DNA of 64,000 nt from contig JAJDBP010000038.1 in NCBI GenBank assembly GCA_029261295.1, forward strand, positions 19,038-83,037, written 5' to 3'. The position numbers and the translations under genes were made by a program. This DNA comes from Nitrospirales bacterium (lineage in GTDB: Bacteria; Nitrospirota; Nitrospiria; Nitrospirales; UBA8639). Shown in pieces: positions 27,753 through 36,727 of this stretch (the first letter of the stretch is position 1; the number at the start of each line of letters is the position of its first letter). The notes under the pieces were generated by a model, which worked only from the letters and a program-made list of their open reading frames with translations, was not told the origin of the DNA and did no database searches.

Positions 27753-29150
27753 ATGCCAGCACCTCGCCGTCGACTCATTCTTCCCGTTGAAGTTTATAAT
27801 AGGGAATTTGATGCTAAGATCTTACTCGCTTGTTTTGCTGCAGAGCGAGGTTTTTCTGTCATTGTGGGGTCCAAACGTGAAATCCATCTCAAGATGGACA
27901 CCCTGCCCCAATCCCTTTATCTGGCGATCAATTTATCGGATCGAAATATTGTCGTCGACACCCTGCTAAACAAACTTGGGCACACCATTGTAGGCGGAGA
28001 TGAAGAAAGCATCGTCTATTCATCACCAGAAGTGTATATCAAAGAGAAACTTGGCCCAGAAGTGTTCAAGAAACCAAAGATCTTCCTAGCCTGGGGGCCT
28101 GAAATTCACCACATCTGGGAGACACATTCAAACTATCAAGGGACCCCCATCCATATTACGGGGAATCCCAGAATTGATTTACTTCGACCAGAGTTTCGTG
28201 ATTTCTGGAAAGTTCAGACTCAAGATCTTCAAGAGCGTTATGGGCGATTCATCCTCATTAATTCCAATTTCGATCGAATCAACAACCATCGTCCTGGCAA
28301 AGGAGAAGACCAGCAAATACTCAGAGCCGCAAAAGCTGATCCATCAGCCGTCAGCGAAGATGATCTTGCTCTGGCCACCTATCATCGGGATTTATTCCAA
28401 AACTTTCAAACAATGGCTTCAACCATAGCCCATGCATTTCCGGACCATACGATTGTAATTCGACCGCATCCTTCAGAAAGTAAAGAAGCATGGGTAAAAG
28501 CGACCGTGGACTACTCAAATGTCCGAGTGGTATTTGAAGGCAATATTGTACCTTGGCTCCTTTCAGCTCAAGTCGTGATTCATAATAGCTGCACAACGGG
28601 GCTTGAAAGTTATATTCTTGGGACGCCTGTCATTGCGTACCGTCCTCTTACTTCAAATCGATTCGACCGAGCACTTCCCAATAGTCTCAGTCAACAGGCC
28701 TTTGCCCTTGAGGAATTGCAAACACTCGTCGGCATATCTGTGAAAGGAGATTATCAACCTACTCCGAGTATTTCAGAAACACAGAAAACCCTTATCGAAC
28801 AATATATCGCCTGTTTGGATGGGCCTTTTGCGTCAGAAAAGATCGTTGAAGTTCTGGAACAGTTTGACAATACCCTCAATGGCCAACCCGCAACAACGAC
28901 TTCAGCCTATCTCTCTGGAAAGACAGAGGCCGTATGGCGTCGAATCAAACGGCAATATAATGCTTCATTCCATATGGGCAACCGCAACCGAAAAGAGCGC
29001 CATCAATACCTTCGTCACATATTCCCGGATATCGAATTGACAGATGTCGAAAATCGAGTCGAAAATTTTCGAAATATCCTCAATCGCTTTCAGAACCTGA
29101 AAACGCGTCGCCTCACCAGAGGTATCTTTGAAGTCACCGCCAGCAGGTAG
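27753..29150 (+). CDS. GT-B-like surface-carbohydrate biosynthesis protein
   Basis: A 465-residue protein whose central part has features of GT-B glycosyl- or glycerophosphotransferases: HHIWETHSNYQGTPIHITGNPRIDLLRP, FILINSNFD, FPDHTIVIRPHPSE and VVIHNSCTTGLESYILGTPVIAYRP, the last being the typical nucleotide-sugar-binding stretch. Similar proteins are annotated as surface carbohydrate biosynthesis proteins or polysialyltransferase-like. Start: ATG 27753 is preferred to the TTG at 27726. It follows the ELM1-like gene by 60 bases on the same strand, so it may be the last gene of the sphingolipid operon and act on the same lipid, but it could equally belong to the neighbouring glycan genes. 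Confidence 0.72.
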   Translation: MPAPRRRLILPVEVYNREFDAKILLACFAAERGFSVIVGSKREIHLKMDTLPQSLYLAINLSDRNIVVDTLLNKLGHTIVGGDEESIVYSSPEVYIKEKLGPEVFKKPKIFLAWGPEIHHIWETHSNYQGTPIHITGNPRIDLLRPEFRDFWKVQTQDLQERYGRFILINSNFDRINNHRPGKGEDQQILRAAKADPSAVSEDDLALATYHRDLFQNFQTMASTIAHAFPDHTIVIRPHPSESKEAWVKATVDYSNVRVVFEGNIVPWLLSAQVVIHNSCTTGLESYILGTPVIAYRPLTSNRFDRALPNSLSQQAFALEELQTLVGISVKGDYQPTPSISETQKTLIEQYIACLDGPFASEKIVEVLEQFDNTLNGQPATTTSAYLSGKTEAVWRRIKRQYNASFHMGNRNRKERHQYLRHIFPDIELTDVENRVENFRNILNRFQNLKTRRLTRGIFEVTASR

Positions 29151-29227
29151 GGCCGCATTCTTCATCATAGGCTAATTTCTGTAAGATTCGATCTTGCCTA
29201 GGTAATTTCAACTAATCAGGGAAGTCT

Positions 29228-30052
29228 TTACCAAGCGGTCCAGCCACCATCGACCACGACCGTACTTCCGGTCATATAACTGGAAGCATTAGAAGCCAAG
29301 AATACAAAAGGACCGCGGATTTCCTTTAACTCACACATACGTCCTAACGGAGACAGCTTGGCGAAGTTATCTTGGAAGGCTTTAGAATGCTGGTTAAAAA
29401 CCCCATGTGGCACAACGGTATTACATCGAATGCCATCTCGAGCATAAAACGTGGCGACATATCGAGAAAAATTAGGAACCATTGATTTTGTCCCAACATA
29501 ATCAATGGGTTTAAAGACCGGAGAGGCATCAGAATCAATCTGATACAAGGATTGATTGGGAGCCACCAACGAATAGGTCGACGCGACATTAATAATATTG
29601 CCTGAACCTGCGGGGAGCATTAGTCGTATCGCATGCTGGGTGACACGAATTAACCCAGTGGCATTCACCGCAACAGAACGTTCCCAAAGCTCAAGAGGAT
29701 AATGCTCAAATCGAGAGAGATTAATTTCCTTCTGCCCCTTATCGAATTTCGCATCAATGGCGGCCAGATTAACCAAGACATCAAGCTTATGATGTTTTGC
29801 TTGAATACGTTGAAAAAGATTCGTCACTGACGCATCAGAAGTGACATCCGCTGCCATGGCACAAAGATCTTTTCCGGGATACCGAATATTTAATGTTTCA
29901 ATGAAACCATCTAAGGCATCTGCTTGGTTGTCCATGGCAATCACTGTGGCACCATACGCCGCATAGGCATCACACACCTCCTGTCCAATTAAGCCTACCG
30001 CTCCGGTGACCAGAATAACTTTTCCCTTCAAGGAAAATTCAGGTTCGTTCAT
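29228..30052 (-). CDS. Short-chain dehydrogenase/reductase
   Basis: A 274-residue SDR oxidoreductase. TGAVGLIG (16-23) binds the nucleotide, NLAAI matches the NNAG strand, and Ser with YVGTK supply the catalytic Tyr and Lys; the C-terminus GSTVVVDGGWTAW is typical. I chose ATG 30052 because it forms an ATGA overlap with the stop of the upstream Gfo/Idh/MocA gene; the frame is open further upstream but inside that gene. Four genes in a row on this strand (NeuB-like, NeuA-like, Gfo/Idh/MocA, SDR) look like one operon, so a keto- or deoxy-sugar intermediate of a nonulosonic-acid-like compound is the likely substrate. Confidence 0.85.
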   Translation of the reverse strand: MNEPEFSLKGKVILVTGAVGLIGQEVCDAYAAYGATVIAMDNQADALDGFIETLNIRYPGKDLCAMAADVTSDASVTNLFQRIQAKHHKLDVLVNLAAIDAKFDKGQKEINLSRFEHYPLELWERSVAVNATGLIRVTQHAIRLMLPAGSGNIINVASTYSLVAPNQSLYQIDSDASPVFKPIDYVGTKSMVPNFSRYVATFYARDGIRCNTVVPHGVFNQHSKAFQDNFAKLSPLGRMCELKEIRGPFVFLASNASSYMTGSTVVVDGGWTAW

Positions 30053-31071
30053 GACACACCTTTCGCCAACGCCTGTTGTGCAATCCGAACACTTTCTGCT
30101 CCAGTCGCAATATCTGGCATCGGTTGTTCCCCGTTTTCCAGACACGAGAAAAAATAACGTAATTCATCGAGAAACAGATCATTTCGATCAAATGTCTCAG
30201 GTAAGACTTTCACCTCTGCCGGGCTGAGTGGATCGGAAGTCGAATCATGAATCTGTCCGATCGTTGATTCCCACCGGGTCAACCTTCCCGCAAGAATATC
30301 GATGTGAACCGTTCCATGGCTACAGACTACTTCCCACATTCGACTCGGTGGACGCTGACAAAAATCAAGATGAACATTAGCCGTAACCTCTTGTTTAAAA
30401 CTTAAAAGAATATCAATGCTCTGTTCAACATCAAGATCTAACGGAGAAGTCGTATTGGGCAATCCCACGATTTTTTCTGGTGCTCCAAACCACCAGACTA
30501 AGGTATCAAGATCATGACTGAGGGTGAGGGCAGGCCCACCACCCATTACCGATTGAGCAGCATAGCTCTCGCGGTAATCTTCCCACGGATGCCAATCCGG
30601 AAGATGTTCACCCCACGTCGTCCGAAGAAAAAGCGGACGGCCTACTACCCCAGTAGGGCCCTCATCTAACCATGCTTTAACCTGTTGAAACAAAGGATGA
30701 AACCTTAACATATATCCGACCATAGCCCTGCATCGATGTGCATCCAGTGTCCGACATAATTCCTCAAGACCATCTAAATTATGACTAATGGGTTTTTCAA
30801 TGAAAAGATGACTATTCGCTCGCGCGGCCTCCAGAGCAATGGGAACATGTAAGGCTGTCGGATTGGTGATAAACGTGACCGTAGGAGAAAAATCAGTCAA
30901 CGCCTTGTTAAAATCAGTATAGATAGGGATGGAGACATTCACATCTCGAAAAGGTAAATTTCTAGTTCGGTAAACGGCAATATTGTCATATCCAAGCGTA
31001 ACCAGATTTCGAATATGTCGTTCACCGACAGAACCAACACCACAAACTAAAATACGATGAGAAGGACTCAT
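30049..31071 (-). CDS. Gfo/Idh/MocA family oxidoreductase
   Basis: A 340-residue NAD(P)-dependent sugar dehydrogenase. N-terminal Rossmann motif ILVCGVGSVGERHIRNL, then FIEKPISHNLDGL, whose EKP motif is the family's nucleotide-site hallmark. The C-terminal half is the usual alpha/beta substrate domain. Start ATG 31071 is preferred over the TTG at 31089; GAGG lies upstream. Translationally coupled (4-base overlap) to the downstream SDR gene. Such enzymes oxidise or reduce a ring hydroxyl in sugar-nucleotide pathways. Substrate unknown. Confidence 0.87.
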   Translation of the reverse strand: MSPSHRILVCGVGSVGERHIRNLVTLGYDNIAVYRTRNLPFRDVNVSIPIYTDFNKALTDFSPTVTFITNPTALHVPIALEAARANSHLFIEKPISHNLDGLEELCRTLDAHRCRAMVGYMLRFHPLFQQVKAWLDEGPTGVVGRPLFLRTTWGEHLPDWHPWEDYRESYAAQSVMGGGPALTLSHDLDTLVWWFGAPEKIVGLPNTTSPLDLDVEQSIDILLSFKQEVTANVHLDFCQRPPSRMWEVVCSHGTVHIDILAGRLTRWESTIGQIHDSTSDPLSPAEVKVLPETFDRNDLFLDELRYFFSCLENGEQPMPDIATGAESVRIAQQALAKGVS

Positions 31072-31157
31072 CAGCTTATCAAACCTCAAAAAACTGTAAA
31101 AAAGACAACGTTAGGGCGAAACTGAATGCTAGGAAAAAGAAATGAAACATCAAAAGG

Positions 31158-31928
31158 TCAATTGGACATCTCATGCGGTTTGGGGCGAATACAGTCAAGC
31201 TGTTGCATAAGGGTTTCCGCCACCTGAAAGCCAAGTTCGCCGTCAATATCCACCGCATAGTTTTGATCGGTAATCAATGGCAGCACATTCTTTCCAGTCA
31301 TGGACCCTCCGAGAATTGTGGAGACACGAATGACATCAAGTCCACCTGTTTGCCACCAAATGACCGGCAATTTCTGTCGTGGATGATTAAACGGTTCAGA
31401 GATCCCAGGCAATTGAAGCAGTGGCTCCATGAATGCTTCTCCTTCTTGATTCTGCCCCCCAGAGCGCCACATTTTATAGGGCGTACATGGAGAAGGACAG
31501 ACCGCACGAACACTGGTTGCCTCTGGATAAGCGAGAAGTAACTCGATCGCTTTATCAACTTGTCCAGAAAATCTGATCGGAGACGTCGGACGCAGATGAA
31601 CCACAATTTCTGGCTTCCAATGTTGATGTTCATCAAACCATTGAAGAGCATGAAGAAACAAGGGAAGATCGGGAGAGATATCTTGAGCTAAAGAAGGGGG
31701 GCGAAGAAACGGAACCTCAGCCCCACAAGCCAGGGCATGTTGTTGAATTTCAAGATCATCAGTCGAACAAATCGTCCGCGAGACGCGTAGGGCCTGCTTG
31801 CCGGCAGCAATCGAATAAGCCAACAGAGGATGGCCCTGTAAAGAACGAATATTTTTTCGAGGTAAACCTTTTGACCCTCCACGGGCAGGAACTACCGCCA
31901 ACACGTCCACCACAATCTTTTCCCTCAC
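31158..31928 (-). CDS. neuA: CMP-sialic-acid-type synthetase (acylneuraminate cytidylyltransferase family)
   Basis: A 256-residue nucleotidyltransferase that activates an acidic keto-sugar with CTP. Signature: LAVVPARGGSKGLPRKNIR (11-29), with the CTP-binding R-x-GSK, then ICSTDDLEIQQHA and RPTSPIR. The same family covers N-acetylneuraminate, legionaminate, pseudaminate and Kdo-like sugars, so the symbol is a family label. Lies 13 bases downstream of the NeuB-like gene and is followed by an oxidoreductase, consistent with one pathway from condensation to activation of a nonulosonic acid. No NeuC-like epimerase or PseC/LegC-like aminotransferase is in the window. Confidence 0.85.
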   Translation of the reverse strand: MREKIVVDVLAVVPARGGSKGLPRKNIRSLQGHPLLAYSIAAGKQALRVSRTICSTDDLEIQQHALACGAEVPFLRPPSLAQDISPDLPLFLHALQWFDEHQHWKPEIVVHLRPTSPIRFSGQVDKAIELLLAYPEATSVRAVCPSPCTPYKMWRSGGQNQEGEAFMEPLLQLPGISEPFNHPRQKLPVIWWQTGGLDVIRVSTILGGSMTGKNVLPLITDQNYAVDIDGELGFQVAETLMQQLDCIRPKPHEMSN

Positions 31929-31941
31929 GTCAATCGAAACC

Positions 31942-32859
31942 TTACCGAGGACGGAATTTCAGTTTTTCCCTTTGGGGTAATTCGATGGGAAGCAGCTCAG
32001 CAGACCGAAAAGTCCAAGCTTGACCAAGATGCTTAATGTCACGAGTCAATCTTGAAAAACCGCTTGGTTCAAGAGAAGCAGAATGGTCAGACCCCTTCCA
32101 AGCTCGATCAAGCGTAAAATGCCGTTCAATAAAGGAGGCTCCCAATACCGTGGCGATCGAATCAATGGCGATCCCATTATGGTGCCCAGAAAATCCAATG
32201 GCACCAACTCGTCCCGTATTCTTATATTTTTGAATGAGACGCACAATTTCCAACAAACACACGTCATCAAAAGGGACAGGGTATCCTGATGTACAAGAAT
32301 AGAGTACGACACGGTGCGGACACGATTGAAACACCTCAACCGCTGTTTCAATTTCTTCTTCAGTCGACATTCCTACAGAGATGTGGACTTCTCCCTCAAA
32401 TTCATCCCGTAACACCTTTAACATGTCTACATGATTATTGCAGGCCGATGGGACCTTCAGTAAACCCGGCTTAAGACTCGTCAACTCACGAGCACTGGTC
32501 AAATCCCAGACTGAGGTAGAATATTCCACGCCGTGCTCTTCTGCGTAACTTTTCAATTTGGCATGAGTCTCAAGATCAAATTCTAAAAACTCCCGATGCT
32601 CTCCATACGTCTTCCCATAACTATTAATATTCTCATAAGGAGCATTGTATTGTTCTGGAGTCAACAACTCGCGAGAATGCCTTTTCTGAAACTTTACGAC
32701 ATCCGCGCCACAGGTCTTAGCCACGACCATCATTTGCTTAGCCGTCTCAACATCCCCCCTATGGTTACATCCAATTTCTGCAATGAATTTAGGAATAGGG
32801 AGAGAACCTGGTAACGCAAAGGAACTCAACGAGGAGGAGACATGAGTTGGAGATTCCAT
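31942..32859 (-). CDS. neuB: NeuB-family nonulosonic acid synthase without SAF domain
   Basis: A 305-residue TIM-barrel enzyme that condenses phosphoenolpyruvate with an amino- or hydroxy-sugar. Motifs: FIAEIGCNHRGD, DVVKFQKRHS, YGKTYGEHREFLEF, YSTSVWDL, LKVPSACNN, SVGMSTEEE, GFSGHHNG and IERHFTLDRAWKGSDHSASLEP. All are typical of NeuB/SpsE. It stops soon after the barrel (ELLPIELPQREKLKFRPR), whereas usual NeuB enzymes are about 350 residues with a C-terminal SAF/antifreeze-like domain that contributes to substrate binding. That domain is absent and no separate SAF gene follows. Acts upstream of the CMP-synthetase-like gene. Sugar unknown. Confidence 0.83.
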   Translation of the reverse strand: MESPTHVSSSLSSFALPGSLPIPKFIAEIGCNHRGDVETAKQMMVVAKTCGADVVKFQKRHSRELLTPEQYNAPYENINSYGKTYGEHREFLEFDLETHAKLKSYAEEHGVEYSTSVWDLTSARELTSLKPGLLKVPSACNNHVDMLKVLRDEFEGEVHISVGMSTEEEIETAVEVFQSCPHRVVLYSCTSGYPVPFDDVCLLEIVRLIQKYKNTGRVGAIGFSGHHNGIAIDSIATVLGASFIERHFTLDRAWKGSDHSASLEPSGFSRLTRDIKHLGQAWTFRSAELLPIELPQREKLKFRPR

Positions 32860-33036
32860 TCATTTATCCTTTTTTGAATGTGAAACATACACCAAAAATG
32901 TTTTTCAAAATTCCTATAGAGATTGTATGATTTCATGAATAGGTCTGTCGATTATCTTATAGAGATATTTACAGTTCATAGAGCCCATCAATTAGCCTCC
33001 ATACATCACCACAAGAACCGGAAATAGAAGTGTATT

Positions 33037-34002
33037 CTAAAATATTCCCAACGCAAGCTTCTGAACCGCGTCCGGAGTAAAATTTGGAATCGCTGAAGGT
33101 GCCTTAAAGGGAATATAGCCTCGATAGGAAGAATGGAACTTAAGGAATTGCACAATTAAGATGAGGCGGTCTTTTTTATTAAATCGACTACCATAATGAA
33201 GACAGCGTGATGTGTCCAAGAACGCGCCAGAACCTCGTGGCCCTACAAGTTTGAGATCATGACTTTGTCCGCCCGCCTGATATATTCGTTCATCAGAAAC
33301 ACGACCGAGAATCCGCCCGACAGACTTCTGAACTTGAGCTGAAATATGTGCAGGAAGAAATGTCAATGGGCCTTGATCTTCAGATGTATCAAAAATATTA
33401 ATAAACATCTTTAACTGCGTAAGATCCTCGTAATCAAAGTGAAAGAGCTGACTTGATCGTGCCGTTTCATTTTCAGGAGACCAGACCAACATGGCCCCAC
33501 TCAACCGAGGAACCGCACCAAGATAAACCGTGGCGGCATCAAGAATAGGACGAGCGACTAAGCGTCGAAGGAGTTCAGGATGCTGAAAAAACTCCACTCC
33601 TTCAAGAAGGACATTGAAATACTTCTTTTTAGGGTTATTCTGCAAAGATTCTGGCGGAAGCGTCTTCCGTAATTCTTGATAGAGTGAGGTACAATATTGA
33701 ACAATATCCCCAGTTTCTGGGATCTCATCTCTGGAAAAAAATTGATACCCATCTCTCCTAGAAACATGGATTTTGTGATCTCCATTCGTCATTATCTCTT
33801 TGGCCAAACGTTTTCGTATAAAATATTGAGTTGGACTTCGTAAGATCCTCGTAACACTTAGAAGGGGTTGGGTCATTCCTTGTGGAATCTTCAACCGTTT
33901 ATGCAAAAACTTATGAAGTCGATGGGTCGCACTTATCGGCTCCCGACCCTGCTCAGAAACAGCCTCAGATATCAGCGGCGCTTTTGAGTTAATTTTTTCC
34001 AT
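33037..34002 (-). CDS. Phytanoyl-CoA-dioxygenase-like Fe(II)/2-oxoglutarate oxygenase
   Basis: A 321-residue protein with the PhyH-type facial triad in its second half: His188 and Asp190 in LFHFDYEDL and His269 in SRCLHYGSRF, with Arg273 or Arg279 available to bind 2-oxoglutarate. The N-terminal 120 residues look like a separate cap region. Such enzymes hydroxylate lipids, amino acids or sugar-linked compounds. It stands alone on the minus strand between the NeuB-like operon and a GT61 gene, so modification of a glycan or its lipid anchor is the contextual guess. Confidence 0.72.
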   Translation of the reverse strand: MEKINSKAPLISEAVSEQGREPISATHRLHKFLHKRLKIPQGMTQPLLSVTRILRSPTQYFIRKRLAKEIMTNGDHKIHVSRRDGYQFFSRDEIPETGDIVQYCTSLYQELRKTLPPESLQNNPKKKYFNVLLEGVEFFQHPELLRRLVARPILDAATVYLGAVPRLSGAMLVWSPENETARSSQLFHFDYEDLTQLKMFINIFDTSEDQGPLTFLPAHISAQVQKSVGRILGRVSDERIYQAGGQSHDLKLVGPRGSGAFLDTSRCLHYGSRFNKKDRLILIVQFLKFHSSYRGYIPFKAPSAIPNFTPDAVQKLALGIF

Positions 34003-34148
34003 TATTTGAGTACTGGACCATCAACCTGAAACCCCTGGTCACTCAGCGTAACAATCATCTTTCCTGAAGAACCGATTGTTGTCAATTCTCACGTATATCG
34101 CGACAGGCATTCAGGTCTAACCAAAAAACCTCGGGCCACAAAATGCTT

Positions 34149-35414
34149 TCATTTGACACCAAGAGCCGGGCGCTGAACATACTCCGGACTCAAGGGCTGG
34201 GAAGTCAGCAGAGATGGATGCAGTCCCCGTACTCTGCCAACCCTATTAATTCCAGCCAGCTGGAGTGAATCGATAAGATCTTTGGGGTGAATCTTAAAAT
34301 CATAAGGAATATTACCTGAATGACTCGCCCCTTCAATGAGTGTTGAGTCCCCCTCTCTAGAACTGAGAAAGAAATAATCGAGTTTGGCAGCTGTACTTAG
34401 CCGAAAACCATGATCAAGAACCTGAGTCGGAAGCAATTCGATCACGGGTGTGCCTTTTGCACAAAAAACCAAATTCGCAAGTCCACTTCCATGAGGAAGC
34501 ACTACGGCCTCAGCTTCCTTAAACAATGTAACCTGTTCTTGAAAAGAGAGTATTTCCAACTTCACCAATGTGAACCCATATTCCTCAAGAATAGGAAGAA
34601 TTTCGTGTTCATTCACGATTCGACGAAACAACGCGTCGGCACGAGAAACATAGAGCCGTTTCGGAAGGGTTTTGTCTGCCTTATCCACCTTCGGCAGAAA
34701 ACTATTTCGCACAAAATTAATCACCCATTCAGGAAATTCACGACCATCCATCACCTCATGACAAGGGACGATCATTGTTGACGCTGAGAGTAACGGAACA
34801 TCGCTACAATTGATAATATTCGATTGAGGGACTAACTTGAGTAAATCAAGAGTCTCTCTCTGGAATCGGTAATGGCACTGCAAGTAAAATTTATCAGGTT
34901 TTACACCTAAATCCGTTAGCATTTTCAGACGAGGCAACAAATCAAAGAGCCAGTGAAAATACGCATCATGATTGGAGGCGGAAATCGCGGCAACTATCCC
35001 CTCTATTTTTTTGATAGGAGGAATAACGTGGTAAGGATGACTCATCAGTCCACGTTGGATTTTTCGGCTAAAGCGATGAGAAGCTCCATCAATTAAATAT
35101 CCCGATTCGTCAAAAACGTATCCAGAGCAACTCACCAGACCGTCCTTGATTTCCAAGAGATGCCCCATGACCATAGGGCTTGCTGGAGTAGCATGCCAGC
35201 TAGCATTTCCTCGAATGGAGCGAGGACCTTCCTTTGGAAAAACCGCTTGGGCCTTATAGGGAACAGGAGAAAATTCTTTGAATGACTTTTTTTTGACTGG
35301 CAGGATTCCTGTCCATCGAAAAATCAGTATCGGCTTGAGAAAAAAGGCTGCAAGAATGGCAACGCGTTTTGCGACCTTAATGATCAGCTTCTGAAGATGA
35401 TGGATGTTCATCAA
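34149..35414 (-). CDS. Glycosyltransferase family 61 (DUF563) protein
   Basis: A 421-residue protein with features of the DUF563/GT61 family: HDAYFHWLFDLLPRLKML in the first half; RLYVSRADALFRRIVNE, VVLPHGSGLANLVF and CAKGTPVIELLP in the second. The HGSGL segment probably contacts the nucleotide sugar. GT61 includes enzymes adding xylose or N-acetylglucosamine to other sugars. No membrane segment except a weak hydrophobic start (VAILAAFFLKPILIF). Probably adds a residue to the surface polysaccharide made by this region. Confidence 0.8.
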   Translation of the reverse strand: MMNIHHLQKLIIKVAKRVAILAAFFLKPILIFRWTGILPVKKKSFKEFSPVPYKAQAVFPKEGPRSIRGNASWHATPASPMVMGHLLEIKDGLVSCSGYVFDESGYLIDGASHRFSRKIQRGLMSHPYHVIPPIKKIEGIVAAISASNHDAYFHWLFDLLPRLKMLTDLGVKPDKFYLQCHYRFQRETLDLLKLVPQSNIINCSDVPLLSASTMIVPCHEVMDGREFPEWVINFVRNSFLPKVDKADKTLPKRLYVSRADALFRRIVNEHEILPILEEYGFTLVKLEILSFQEQVTLFKEAEAVVLPHGSGLANLVFCAKGTPVIELLPTQVLDHGFRLSTAAKLDYFFLSSREGDSTLIEGASHSGNIPYDFKIHPKDLIDSLQLAGINRVGRVRGLHPSLLTSQPLSPEYVQRPALGVK

Positions 35415-35751
35415 ATAAAATCCAGGAGGACATTCTTACGATACATTGAACATTTTTTATGGCACAGGCGATCGGGGTAATCTCATGAAAAATCCCCTGA
35501 TCCTATTAGACATTGAAATGAAGCTTGGAAACAAAGTTCTGAATTCTGGTATATTCCACTCTCATTACCTTTTTCAATCGCTTTTATATTCCAATACTTT
35601 TCATCTCAGCAAATATTTCTTTTCCACGCCGACTAACAACCAACGCTCTCTGATCCTCTCAATAAGTTGGAAGAACAAGAAATACATTTTCACTCACAGA
35701 GACAAATTCTTGTTTTGAACTGACCTCAAAAGTGGAAAGCCAATACCTGGC
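35415..35751. other. Divergent intergenic region
   Basis: 337 AT-rich bases between the divergent GT61 and FkbM genes. A 90-codon frame (TTG at 35446 to 35718) is present but lacks a Shine-Dalgarno and any family resemblance, so I do not count it as a gene. No terminator or RNA was recognised. Confidence 0.45.
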
Positions 35752-36540
35752 ATGAAAAACCCGTTAAAAAAATACCGTAAACCTTACAAGAGATATACCA
35801 CACGTCTACTTTCCAACAAGCAGTCTCGGTTTCTCCGTCCCCTCTATCTCCTATATGAGCTTTTTTTAAAAAGACATGGAGAGCTGTACTATTCTGGTTT
35901 TGGGGAAGATATCGTACTCAAGAATATATTTCATCGAAAAAATGAAGGCATTTATGTTGATGTTGGATGTTGGCACCCCAAATGGGGATCTAACACGTTT
36001 CTACTCCATAAAAAGGGCTGGAAAGGCGTAAACATCGACATGGATGATTTCAAGATAGACATGTTTAATATTGCAAGAAAAAATGCGACAAATTTATGCA
36101 CCGCCGTCTCTGATTCGGAGAAGGACTTGCAGTATTATTGTTCAAAAGATGATAGCTCTCTGAATACCCTAGATCAGGACTTTGCTGAAGCAATGTTAAA
36201 GAATAAACAAAAGCTCAAATATGATGTAAAGCACATTCGTAGCAGACCTCTAGATGCGATTCTTGCCAATACGCCCTATGCCGAACAAGAAATTGATTTG
36301 CTCACCATTGACGTGGAAGGGCATGAATTACCTGTTCTGCAATCGCTTAATTTTGAAAAATACAAACCAAAGGTTCTTGTGGTGGAATTACATGAAGAAA
36401 AAATTGAATCTATTCTTAGAAATGAAATTTATCAATATATTCAATCGCAAAAATATTCCCTCTTTTCTTGGGTGCTCCCGTCTTTGATATTTGTCAGAGA
36501 AGGGTATCTCACAGACAGTGCCGTTGTACCTTTTCCTTAG
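35752..36540 (+). CDS. FkbM family methyltransferase
   Basis: A 262-residue SAM-dependent methyltransferase of the FkbM group. Motifs: GFGEDIVLKNIF (unusual wording of the family's N-terminal motif), IYVDVGCWHPKWGSNTF for SAM binding, TAVSDSEK, and IDLLTIDVEGHELPVL with VLVVELHEE, hallmarks of the family. It O-methylates sugars or similar compounds. Stands alone between the GT61 and MBOAT genes. One of three FkbM genes in the window; the other two are paired near 55-56.7 kb. Acceptor unknown. Confidence 0.88.
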   Translation: MKNPLKKYRKPYKRYTTRLLSNKQSRFLRPLYLLYELFLKRHGELYYSGFGEDIVLKNIFHRKNEGIYVDVGCWHPKWGSNTFLLHKKGWKGVNIDMDDFKIDMFNIARKNATNLCTAVSDSEKDLQYYCSKDDSSLNTLDQDFAEAMLKNKQKLKYDVKHIRSRPLDAILANTPYAEQEIDLLTIDVEGHELPVLQSLNFEKYKPKVLVVELHEEKIESILRNEIYQYIQSQKYSLFSWVLPSLIFVREGYLTDSAVVPFP

Positions 36541-36727
36541 TGCAATTCTTCAAGAGGGCTAAAAAGACAGTCTTTTGACCTCCAAAACAAGTCTCATTTT
36601 ACGAACCCCTCAAATACGGAAACACCAACCTAGTTGGCAATTCCTCTTCAACTCGTCAGTTTAGTTGCAGCCCGCCATAATCTCCTGAAACGAATGCCAT
36701 CGCCGTACTTCATAACGAAAGACATCC

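Noticed and set aside
35446..35718. 90-codon frame starting at TTG
   Set aside because: No ribosome-binding site, low-complexity AT-rich composition, no recognisable motif.
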